Source: Psychrobacter sp. ANT_WB68
GTDB taxonomy: Bacteria; Pseudomonadota; Gammaproteobacteria; Pseudomonadales; Moraxellaceae
Direction of reading: 5' to 3'
DNA length: 64,000 nucleotides
Assembly (NCBI RefSeq): GCF_008369115.1
Contig: NZ_VOAZ01000002.1
Coordinates: 727,002-791,001, forward strand
The translations under genes and the position numbers were made by a program. Position 1 is the first letter of the stretch. Each line of letters starts with the position of its first letter. The notes under the pieces were generated by a model, which was not told the origin of the DNA, did no database searches, and saw nothing but the letters and a program-made list of their open reading frames with translations. This document shows positions 25,474 through 33,483 of this stretch, in pieces.

Positions 25474-25490
25474 GATAGATTAAATCTATC
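25474..25490. promoter_or_regulatory. Likely LysR binding box
   Basis: GATAGAT-TAA-ATCTATC is a perfect 7-bp inverted repeat with a 3-nt centre, in the space between the divergent LysR and RidA genes. It contains the T-N11-A pattern of LysR boxes. A related half-site TTAGATTTATCGC follows at about 25511. Confidence 0.5.
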
Positions 25491-25604
25491 ATATTTAATA
25501 TTTAATTGGTTAGATTTATCGCTAATAAGTGCGTAGCATGAATCTCATACCAGATAAAAGGTAAGAAAGAGTTTATCAAATCTCCATTCAAAGGAATTGA
25601 ATCT

Positions 25605-25994
25605 ATGACCACTCACTCAACTAAACAAGCGGTTAAAACCTCACTTTATGCATCTAGGTCGCCTCTTGAATGGGCAGTCACTAACAATGGCACATTATAT
25701 ACAGCGCAAATTCCTATCGATGAAAATGGAGAAGTAGTAGCCGGTGGTATCAAAGCCCAAGCTAAGCAAACACTTGATAACCTTAAACATACCCTAGAAT
25801 GTGCTGGCACAAACATGGATTCAGTATTGCAGGTACTGATTTATGTCACAGATCGTGAGTATCTAAGAACGGTCAATCAAGTCTACGCTGAATACTTTAC
25901 TGTACCCTACCCAAATCGAGCTGCTTTAGTCATATCAGGATTGGCGCGAGAAGAAATGCTGGTTGAGCTGGTTGTTTATGCAGCTGTACCTTAG
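25605..25994 (+). CDS. RidA-family enamine/imine deaminase
   Basis: A 129-residue RidA/YjgF/UK114-type protein. GGIKAQAKQTLDNLKHTLEC and YPNRAALVISGLAREEMLVE match the family; the Arg in PNRAA corresponds to the substrate-binding Arg of RidA. Such enzymes hydrolyse reactive enamines or imines to keto acids and ammonia or amine. It is the first gene of an operon, under the LysR box. This predicts that the pathway makes an enamine or imine, for example from ring opening of an N-heterocycle or from amine oxidation. It is cytosolic. Confidence 0.8.
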   Translation: MTTHSTKQAVKTSLYASRSPLEWAVTNNGTLYTAQIPIDENGEVVAGGIKAQAKQTLDNLKHTLECAGTNMDSVLQVLIYVTDREYLRTVNQVYAEYFTVPYPNRAALVISGLAREEMLVELVVYAAVP

Positions 25995-26086
25995 GCTTTC
26001 ATTTGCAAGTTTATATCTGTTTTATGACTCATAATCTATTTTATTTTTTAAAAACTCACTCAAAATTGTTATTAAGGATATTTTTT

Positions 26087-27550
26087 ATGTCAACTCAAGC
26101 CTTCAAACAAGACCCAAAAAAATCACTTTACATTAATGGCGAATGGTTAAGTGGTGCAGATACGATTTCTAATATTAACCCGTCAGATATCAGCGAAAAC
26201 ATCGGTAATTTTGCTCAAGCCAGTAGCGACCAAGTACAAGATGCCATTGCTGCTGCACGCCTTGCGCAGCCAAAATGGGAAAAAACGCCTATGGAGAAAA
26301 AGCAGTCTATCTTGCAAGCGATTGGCGATGAGATGATTGCCCGTTGCGATGAGTTAGGTACTTTGCTATCACGCGAAGAAGGTAAGCCGTTTGCGGAAGG
26401 TCGTGGAGAGATTTATCGTGCCGGTCAATTCTTTCATTACTATGCCGCTGAAGTATTGCGTCAAATGGGCGACCTTGCTGACTCAGTACGCCCTGGTGTC
26501 AAAGTTGAAGTCACTCGTGAAGCAGTCGGTGTTGTCGCTATAATTTCACCTTGGAACTTCCCAACCGCTACTGCTGTCTGGAAAATCGCGCCAGCACTCG
26601 CTTATGGTAATAGTGTTATCTGGAAGCCTGCTAATCTAACGCCAGCCAGTGCAGTGGCGTTGGCGGAAATCATTCACCGTCAAGGATTGCCAGAAGGTAC
26701 GTTTAACTTGGTGCTTGGTGGCGGCTCATCAGTTGGTGATGCGTTGATTGATTCAAAAGACATCGATGCGGTCAGCTTTACTGGTTCAGTAGCGACTGGT
26801 CGTAAAGTTGCTGCCGCTACCGCGCTAAACTTTGTGCGTTGCCAGTTAGAGATGGGCAGTAAAAATGCCTTGGTCATCGCTGATGATGCTGATTTGCAAG
26901 TTGCTATTGATGCTGCCGTTGCTGGCGCGTTTGGTGGTTCAGGACAAAAATGTACCGCATCTTCACGTCTGATAGTCATGGACGGTATTCATGATGCTTT
27001 CGTTGATGGCGTTATTGCAAAAATGAAAACCTTAAAAGTTGGTCATGCGCTTGATGACGGTGTCTTTATGGGTCCAATCGTTGATGACAAGCAGCTTGCT
27101 TCTAACATGGATTGGATTGAAAAAGCCAAACAAGCTGGTGCCAATTTAGCCTTTGGTGGTGAACGTTTGGACATGCCACATGATGGTTACTATATGTCAC
27201 CTACCTTGTTTACCGAGACTGATAATAGCTGGGACGTTAACCAAGAAGAAGTATTCGCGCCAATGGCGTGTGTGATGCGTGTCAAGAATTTAGAAGAAGC
27301 GATCGCCATGACTAATGACACGCGCTTTGGTTTGACTGGTGGCATTATCACTCAAAGCTTGCGTAATAGTGCGATGTTTAAAGAACAAGTGCAAGCAGGC
27401 TGCGTCATGGTCAATCTAGCAACGGCAGGTACCGATTATCATGTGCCATTCGGTGGTCGTAAAGAGTCAAGCTTTGGTCCACGCGAACAAGGAACGTATG
27501 CCAAAGAGTTTTATACCATCGTTAAAACCGCTTATCAGAAAGCGTACTAG
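26087..27550 (+). CDS. Aldehyde dehydrogenase of the second catabolic operon
   Basis: A 487-residue NAD(P)-dependent aldehyde dehydrogenase. SPWNFPTATAVWKIAPALAY, LEMGSKNALVI and GGSGQKCTASSRL (nucleophilic Cys) are present; NAL after the Glu region resembles semialdehyde dehydrogenases of the ketoglutarate-semialdehyde group. I start it at 26087 (MSTQAFKQ) because AAGGA lies 8 nt upstream; an upstream in-frame start would add a hydrophobic, non-homologous leader. Operon context predicts oxidation of a dicarboxylic semialdehyde made by the neighbouring enzymes. The substrate is not known. Confidence 0.8.
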   Translation: MSTQAFKQDPKKSLYINGEWLSGADTISNINPSDISENIGNFAQASSDQVQDAIAAARLAQPKWEKTPMEKKQSILQAIGDEMIARCDELGTLLSREEGKPFAEGRGEIYRAGQFFHYYAAEVLRQMGDLADSVRPGVKVEVTREAVGVVAIISPWNFPTATAVWKIAPALAYGNSVIWKPANLTPASAVALAEIIHRQGLPEGTFNLVLGGGSSVGDALIDSKDIDAVSFTGSVATGRKVAAATALNFVRCQLEMGSKNALVIADDADLQVAIDAAVAGAFGGSGQKCTASSRLIVMDGIHDAFVDGVIAKMKTLKVGHALDDGVFMGPIVDDKQLASNMDWIEKAKQAGANLAFGGERLDMPHDGYYMSPTLFTETDNSWDVNQEEVFAPMACVMRVKNLEEAIAMTNDTRFGLTGGIITQSLRNSAMFKEQVQAGCVMVNLATAGTDYHVPFGGRKESSFGPREQGTYAKEFYTIVKTAYQKAY

Positions 27551-27660
27551 AAGCGGATTAAAAGGGATGCTAGTCGCAGTCAATTGATTAATTAATCACG
27601 GCGCAACTGGTTAAACCTGCGCCAAGCGGCTACTTACAAAAAGCATAAAGGGAGTTTGAG

Positions 27661-28650
27661 ATGTACCAAGACTATATCATCATTGACGGATTACAGTATA
27701 GCCATTGGGATCGTGATTATTTCAAGATGCTACAAGCCAGTGGTGTCAATGCGGTACACGCCACCTTGGTCTATCACGAGGATGCACGGCAAACCCTAAC
27801 GCGCTTTGCTGAATGGAATGCACGCTTTGAGCAAAATAGCGATTTGATTTTGCCCGTTTATTCGGTCGCTGATATTAAGACGGCAAAGCAAAAAGGCAAA
27901 GTTGGTATCTTTTTTGGCGCGCAAAACTGCTCGCCTATCGATAATGAGATTGGTTTGATTAGCGTCATGCGCCGCTTAGGTTTACTGATTATGCAATTAA
28001 CCTATAACAATCAAAGCTTACTGGCGACAGGTTGTTATGAGCAAAACGATTCAGGGGTAACGCGTTTCGGTCAACAAGCAATAGCCGAGATGAATCGAGT
28101 CGGTATGATTATTGATATGTCGCACAGCGCAGAGCAATCAACGCTTGAAGCCATTGAGATATCGAGCCGTCCAATCTGTATCAGTCATGCCAATCCAACT
28201 ACTGCCCATGAGGCATTACGTAATAAATCCGATACTGTCATTAGTGCTTTGACCAAAGCGGGCGGACTGTTAGGTTTCAGCTTGTACCCGTTTCATTTAC
28301 CGAACGGCAGCGCCTGTACGCTCAATGATTTTTGCAGCATGATTGCTAATTGTGCGGATAAATATGGCGTTGAGCATTTAGCGATTGGTAGTGACTTATG
28401 CATTAACCAACCACAAGCCGTGCTTGAGTGGATGCGTAATGGTCGTTGGTCAAAGGCGATGGATTATGGTGAAGGTAATGCCAATAATTCAGGATGGCCA
28501 GATACCTTGCCGTGGTTCGCTGGCAAAGACGGTATGGAAAATATCTATAACGGTCTATTACAACATGGTTTCAATGAGACAGACGCCGGAAAAATTATCG
28601 GTCAAAACTGGTTTGATTTTCTTGAAAGTGGCATAAAGCCTTTAGCTTAA
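27661..28650 (+). CDS. M19-family dipeptidase-like hydrolase with altered metal site
   Basis: A 329-residue renal-dipeptidase-like (M19) TIM-barrel enzyme. The HxD metal pair is His15-Trp-Asp17 (YSHWDRD); later ligands are in DMSHSAEQ, CISHANPT and IGSDLC. The Glu that normally bridges the two zinc ions appears to be Gln88 (GIFFGAQNCSP), so the metal centre may differ from true dipeptidases. Similar proteins occur in betaine catabolic loci of pseudomonads. No signal peptide is seen, so it is cytosolic, unlike membrane dipeptidases. Its role is probably hydrolysis of an amide or cyclic intermediate. Confidence 0.75.
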   Translation: MYQDYIIIDGLQYSHWDRDYFKMLQASGVNAVHATLVYHEDARQTLTRFAEWNARFEQNSDLILPVYSVADIKTAKQKGKVGIFFGAQNCSPIDNEIGLISVMRRLGLLIMQLTYNNQSLLATGCYEQNDSGVTRFGQQAIAEMNRVGMIIDMSHSAEQSTLEAIEISSRPICISHANPTTAHEALRNKSDTVISALTKAGGLLGFSLYPFHLPNGSACTLNDFCSMIANCADKYGVEHLAIGSDLCINQPQAVLEWMRNGRWSKAMDYGEGNANNSGWPDTLPWFAGKDGMENIYNGLLQHGFNETDAGKIIGQNWFDFLESGIKPLA

Positions 28651-28789
28651 ATTTTTACGAAGCATTCAGCGTTATATAACGTTGAATATTATGTAAATCA
28701 GAAAAAATTAAAGTATGGAAAGGCGAAATAAGACTGTTTAGATGTAACGCTAATTTAAATGACGCAACATTATCATATGGAGCCATACC

Positions 28790-30475
28790 ATGGCTGATTT
28801 AAAGGGAATTAATAGTAAGTATAGTGAGCAAGGAAGCTCAATCATTCCGGATGTTTCACTGGACAATTTGGTTCAAAACGAAGAGTCATCAGATACTCTA
28901 GGACTGAAAAACCCCGCATTTTGGTACAGTGGTGGTTTTATCGTTATCTTTGTTTTAATGGCGATCTTTGCAGAAGCGCGTTTAGCAAAGATAGTGGAAA
29001 CGGGTTTTACGTGGTCGGCAACTGTCTTTGGTCCGTTTTGGCAATTGTTATTATTAGCAACCTTTGTGATTGCGTTAGCGGTTGGGGCTGGCCGTACGGG
29101 ACGGGTTATTTTAGGTAACCTAGCTAAACCTGAAATGGATAATTTCAAATGGATGGCGATTCTATTCTGTACTCTATTGGCTGGTGGGGGTGTTTTCTGG
29201 GCAGCGGCTGAACCTATCGCGCATTTCGTTAGCGCACCACCTCTTTATGGTGAATCTACTAACATCCAACAACGAGCTATTAATGCATTGTCACAATCGT
29301 TTATGCATTGGGGGTTTTTGGCGTGGTCGATCGTTGGTAGCTTGACGGCTATTGTGGTGATGCACTTGCATTATGACAAAGGGCTACCCCTCAAACCGCG
29401 TACGCTGTTATATCCGGTATTTGGTGAACGTGTTATGCATGGTCAAACAGGCGCAATCATTGATGCATGCTGTATTGTGGCGGTTGCTGCTGGCACGATT
29501 GGTCCTATTGGTTTTTTGGGGTTACAAACCAGTTATGCACTCAATACGCTCTTTGGTATACCTGATACGTTTGTCACCCAGCTTATTATCATTATATTTG
29601 CCATCGTGCTTTATACCTTATCAGCCATTAGTGGACTGGCTCGCGGTATGCAAATACTGAGTCGCTTGAACGTGATATTGGCTTTTGGGTTGATGGTCTT
29701 TATTTTAATGTTTGGACCTAGTAAGTTTATTATCAATGGCTATATTCAAGGCGTTGGCACGATGGTACATAACTTTATCCCGATGGCAACATATCGTGGT
29801 GATGAAGGCTGGCTTGGTGGTTGGACGGTGTTCTTTTGGGGTTGGTTCTTGGGCTATGGTCCAATGATGGCTATCTTTATCGCTCGTATCTCACGTGGTC
29901 GTACGATTCGTCAGTTAATTACCACCGTTTGTATTATCGCCCCGTTGGTTACTTGCTTTTGGTTCACAGTGATTGGCGGTTCAGGTTTGGCGTTTGAGAT
30001 TGCTAATCCAGGAAGTGTAAGTACGGCTTTTGAAGGATTTAATCTTCCGGGTGCGTTATTAGCTATTACTCAGCAGCTGCCATTCCCATTGATTACCTCG
30101 TTACTATTTATCATTTTGACTATGATCTTTATCGTGACGACGGGTGACTCGATGACCTATACCATCAGTGTCGTTATCAGTGGTGAGCGCGAGCCCAATG
30201 CTACGATTCGTACCTTTTGGGGCATCATGATGGGTGTGACAGCGATTGCGCTAATCTCACTTGGTGACGGCGGCGTGACGGCTTTGCAATCCTTTATTGT
30301 GATTACTGCGGTGCCTGTATCCTTTATTCTACTGCCGTCGTTATGGAACGGACCAAAAATTGCGCAGCAAATGGCGCACGACCAAGACCTTTATCGTCCT
30401 AACCGAGTGGAAACAGCTCATCGACTCGCTGAAGAAAAGCGTGCCAACGAAACAGTTACCAAAAAAATCGATTAA
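28790..30475 (+). CDS. BCCT-family carrier of the second catabolic operon
   Basis: A 561-residue betaine/carnitine/choline-type transporter with about 12 membrane segments. GGGVFWAAAEPIAHF occupies the substrate segment and TVFFWGWFLGYGPMMAIFIARISRGR is the conserved segment-8 box. The Gly stretch (AGGGVFWAAAEP) differs from the GAGIG of the other BCCT gene at 11865, so the two probably take different substrates. It lies inside the LysR-controlled operon between the M19 and the 575-residue gene. This strongly suggests that the operon degrades an imported zwitterionic N-methylated or quaternary ammonium compound. Confidence 0.85.
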   Translation: MADLKGINSKYSEQGSSIIPDVSLDNLVQNEESSDTLGLKNPAFWYSGGFIVIFVLMAIFAEARLAKIVETGFTWSATVFGPFWQLLLLATFVIALAVGAGRTGRVILGNLAKPEMDNFKWMAILFCTLLAGGGVFWAAAEPIAHFVSAPPLYGESTNIQQRAINALSQSFMHWGFLAWSIVGSLTAIVVMHLHYDKGLPLKPRTLLYPVFGERVMHGQTGAIIDACCIVAVAAGTIGPIGFLGLQTSYALNTLFGIPDTFVTQLIIIIFAIVLYTLSAISGLARGMQILSRLNVILAFGLMVFILMFGPSKFIINGYIQGVGTMVHNFIPMATYRGDEGWLGGWTVFFWGWFLGYGPMMAIFIARISRGRTIRQLITTVCIIAPLVTCFWFTVIGGSGLAFEIANPGSVSTAFEGFNLPGALLAITQQLPFPLITSLLFIILTMIFIVTTGDSMTYTISVVISGEREPNATIRTFWGIMMGVTAIALISLGDGGVTALQSFIVITAVPVSFILLPSLWNGPKIAQQMAHDQDLYRPNRVETAHRLAEEKRANETVTKKID

Positions 30476-30578
30476 GTGCGTCATTACTATAGCGGATGAT
30501 TTATTTACTCATTTAGTTCAGTATTTAGAAGTAGCGAATAAGTTATTTGCTCAACCTATTATTTAAGGTGATAGTTAT

Positions 30579-32306
30579 ATGGAACATACTTTGCCAGTCA
30601 ATGATAATCTAGACGCAGTCAGCTTTCGTACCCCCGATGTGGTGATGCACTCTGAAAGATTGGGCGCGATGCACCAAACCCGTATCAGCTTCGTGCGGAC
30701 GCTACTGCGTAAAATCGATAAAGAAAATTGGACGTTAAGTAAGCATCTCTGGGATTTAGATGAAAATGGCTACGGACAAGTTATTTATTGTTTACAGACG
30801 CCCGAGCACGTTTATCACTTAGTCGTATTCTGCAATCAAATCGCTGATGAAGAACGTAACGATCGCGTGATTGCGCAAAAATGGGACGTGACGTTTGCTT
30901 TGGTTTATGGCGAAATAGGCGATGAGCTACTAGCAAACCTGAAAGCCAATGTGCCACTACAAGAAGCCGGTCGTAACTCAAACATGGTGATGGTGCTGGC
31001 ACGCGCTAATAAAAGCGTGCGCGTCTTTGATCATATTGTCAGCTCGCTTGCCAATGGTCAACAGCCTGATTTGGACGTACTGGCGCAAGTCGGTTATATC
31101 CTGCGCACCACTGCCGTTTATGGCAATGGTAAATTCGGCATTTACGACTTTAAACCACTTGATCATAGCGAAGACTTTAACCAATCTTTTCGCGCGCAGA
31201 TGTGTGCAGTTTATCTAATCCGAGAATTTAGCCTTGATTGGGTCGATTATTTAGCGAAGAAAAAAGGCGGCGATAAGGCAGTAAGCTTACATCCAGAGAC
31301 TAAGAAATATCTGGGTATCGGTAATGCCACTGGTCTTGGTATGGCACCTTACTTAATTAATCATCCTTGTGTCGTTGATCAATGGTTAAGTACTCGCGAA
31401 GGGGCGCTACAAGCCGTATTGGTCTGTGATATTGAGCTTGAATCTGACAATAGCAAAGTACAGCAATTCTCAACCTTAATGAATCGCGCCATCCAACACT
31501 TCTCTGAAGTAATCACCATCAATGAGCCGCAAATTCTACTGAATAGTACGGTTGTTAAAGAGTTAACAGCGTTACAAGAAAAACTTGAAGCTGAGCTTAA
31601 AGACTGCGATACGTGGGCTGATTTTTTACATCGCAATGACCATCTCAGTTATGAGAGTCAAGAAGTCATTATCTCATGCATGATGGAACTTTATCCTGAG
31701 CTTGTAGATGATTTTGCAGGGCAGATAAACGCTGATGAAACTATGTCACTACCGAGTGGCAAAGTCGTTCAAGACTTGATTGAGGCATTAGAAGCGCGTT
31801 ATCAGTGGGCAATTAACATTGATTTTGCCGCAGAAGAAAACGTCTATTGGTTCTGGTATCGCTCTGAGGATAAAGAAGAGCCGAGAATGGGCGTACGTGG
31901 ACAAGAGCATGGCGATGATAAAGAGTTCTTGTTAGATATTGGCAGACAAGCGAATACGCTGTATTTAGCTTTACAACAAGCAGATCCACAACAGTTGCTA
32001 TCAGAATTTATCTTAACGCAGCCAAAATATCGCACCATCGCCCGTCGCGTTTGGACGATGGGTCATAAAAAGATGGGCGATATTCAAATTAACGTCTTGC
32101 AAAAAACGGCGTTACCGATGCATTTATTGCGCTGTAAATTGTCCATGTTTGGTGCCACTAAGTTTGATCCGCGTTCAGATCGTTGGGTGCGTGTGACCTT
32201 GTTCCAAGGTGCGCCGTTATTTAATGATGTCCATAGTGATGAGTGGCTATTTCCTTTATTACCGAAAATAAATGAGTTTCCGACTTTACCATTAGCTGCC
32301 CAATAA
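30579..32306 (+). CDS. Conserved 575-residue protein of unknown function
   Basis: I do not recognise a named family. The protein is soluble, without signal peptide or membrane segment. Striking segments are WTLSKHLWDLDENGYGQVIY, YGNGKFGIYDFKPL, FRAQMCAVYLIREFSLDWVD, GIGNATGLGMAPYLINHP and, near the C-terminus, RYQWAINIDFAAEENVYWFW. From memory, proteins with the GNATGLGMAP-type segment occur in marine alpha- and gammaproteobacteria as hypothetical proteins. No oxygenase or dehydrogenase cofactor motif is obvious. It sits between a BCCT carrier and a DUF3726-like gene with 13 bp to the latter, so it is probably a pathway enzyme or subunit. It is the most attractive unknown of this window. Confidence 0.8.
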   Translation: MEHTLPVNDNLDAVSFRTPDVVMHSERLGAMHQTRISFVRTLLRKIDKENWTLSKHLWDLDENGYGQVIYCLQTPEHVYHLVVFCNQIADEERNDRVIAQKWDVTFALVYGEIGDELLANLKANVPLQEAGRNSNMVMVLARANKSVRVFDHIVSSLANGQQPDLDVLAQVGYILRTTAVYGNGKFGIYDFKPLDHSEDFNQSFRAQMCAVYLIREFSLDWVDYLAKKKGGDKAVSLHPETKKYLGIGNATGLGMAPYLINHPCVVDQWLSTREGALQAVLVCDIELESDNSKVQQFSTLMNRAIQHFSEVITINEPQILLNSTVVKELTALQEKLEAELKDCDTWADFLHRNDHLSYESQEVIISCMMELYPELVDDFAGQINADETMSLPSGKVVQDLIEALEARYQWAINIDFAAEENVYWFWYRSEDKEEPRMGVRGQEHGDDKEFLLDIGRQANTLYLALQQADPQQLLSEFILTQPKYRTIARRVWTMGHKKMGDIQINVLQKTALPMHLLRCKLSMFGATKFDPRSDRWVRVTLFQGAPLFNDVHSDEWLFPLLPKINEFPTLPLAAQ

Positions 32307-32319
32307 GGAGTATTGAGAC

Positions 32320-33045
32320 ATGATTGTATCGCATAATGAAATCGTGACCATGGTGAATAAAGCCTTTTTGGGGTTGCAACGTGAAGTCGGGGAGGCTGAC
32401 TTGATTGCCTCCATGGTAGCAGAGCTACAGATGGCAGGGCTTAATGGTATCACACACTTTAATAATGCCAGTCCATTTATTTTATCTGAACGTGATGAAC
32501 CTATTGATATCGTCCATCAAGCTGACGGTGAGGTCAGTTTAGATCTACATGGCAGCAGTTTGGTCTGTCATCTGCCGGCAGTGATGGACTATGCCATTGA
32601 AAAAATGGGTGATCATGATCATTTTAAAATCTATCTGCACGACTGTCACAACCGCTGGTTGGCTTATAGTGAGCTCGTGAATCTTGCGGCAAAAGGTATC
32701 GCTTGTTTGGCTAAGTGGGACAATGGCACAGCACCTAAGCATACCATTTTTACTTTAGATAAAAGATTTGTTTATCCTGATCTATATTTTTTCAATGAGG
32801 CGCAGGATAACTATAATACCAATGATATGGTGATTGAGTTATCGACAGCTAACTTTGATATTGAACAAGAAATCCAAAATTTTGATCAAAAAGTATCAAT
32901 GGATGAGCTGTTTGAAACCCATAAACGGGCATGGAAAGAAGGTATCTATGTCGATGATGAACAGTGGGCAATTCTGAAAAAGAGCGCTGCAGCAATATTG
33001 GTTGAAAACAGTGAGGCGTCAAGTAAAGGGGCAGGAGGTATATAG
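32320..33045 (+). CDS. DUF3726-like protein, partner of the 575-residue protein
   Basis: A 241-residue soluble protein. Its start, MIVSHNEIVTMVNKAFLGLQ, resembles the opening of DUF3726 proteins (MIVSLNEIE...KAARGAG), which are uncharacterised; this match is from memory. The middle is rich in Asp and His (VMDYAIEKMGDHDHFKIYLH) and could bind metal. RBS GGAG lies 8 nt upstream, and it follows the 575-residue gene by 13 bp, which suggests that the two products act together. It ends 15 bp before the C-terminal relic of a Fic gene, marking the right edge of the catabolic block. Confidence 0.7.
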   Translation: MIVSHNEIVTMVNKAFLGLQREVGEADLIASMVAELQMAGLNGITHFNNASPFILSERDEPIDIVHQADGEVSLDLHGSSLVCHLPAVMDYAIEKMGDHDHFKIYLHDCHNRWLAYSELVNLAAKGIACLAKWDNGTAPKHTIFTLDKRFVYPDLYFFNEAQDNYNTNDMVIELSTANFDIEQEIQNFDQKVSMDELFETHKRAWKEGIYVDDEQWAILKKSAAAILVENSEASSKGAGGI

Positions 33046-33060
33046 GCTACAGAACAAGCA

Positions 33061-33330
33061 CTCATCGCTGCTCAAATGACCACAGATAAAATCATCCATA
33101 AGGCGAGTTTTTGGCAGACCCATCGACAGCATGCCTTAAATACCAGACAAGCAGTTATGCTAGTACTTTACTCGCAGACTTTTATGGCAAGTTGACTACC
33201 AAGAAATGGGCAGTGATGACTAAGTTCTTTATAGACACAGCATTACCTAATATCAATGATTTGATAGAGAAGGGATGCTGAGAAAGTCTGAGGCTTCTGG
33301 GCGTAGTACGAGTTATAAGATGGCTTTGTG
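33061..33330 (+). pseudogene. Fic-domain gene relic, C-terminal part
   Basis: The plus-strand translation gives TTDKIIHKASFWQTHRQHAL, then in a second frame FYGKLTTKKWAVMTK and NINDLIEKG, then in a third LRKSEASGRSTSYK. This is the C-terminal helical/winged region of DUF4172-type Fic proteins (KARFWQQH..., then ALRDINDLIE.G.L, GGRSTSY). It complements the relic at 11587-11795 without overlap; only the stretch around the Fic motif and about 70 residues after it are missing. From 33331 to 33483 I see nothing. Confidence 0.7.
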
Positions 33331-33483
33331 ATAAAGATCAAATGGTTCTAAAATGCATAACGCAATAGACGACCTAGTTCAGTGGTCTGTTATAAGTAGT
33401 TCCATTATACCAGTCGGTTTTAAGTGGTCTATTAATAGGTTAATTACCCTAATTAGGTGGTTCTGCTAGGTTATACGCTATAA

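Noticed and set aside
26003..26086. N-terminal extension of the second-operon aldehyde dehydrogenase
   Set aside because: It is a hydrophobic leader unlike the family, and the ATG at 26087 has a proper ribosome binding site.
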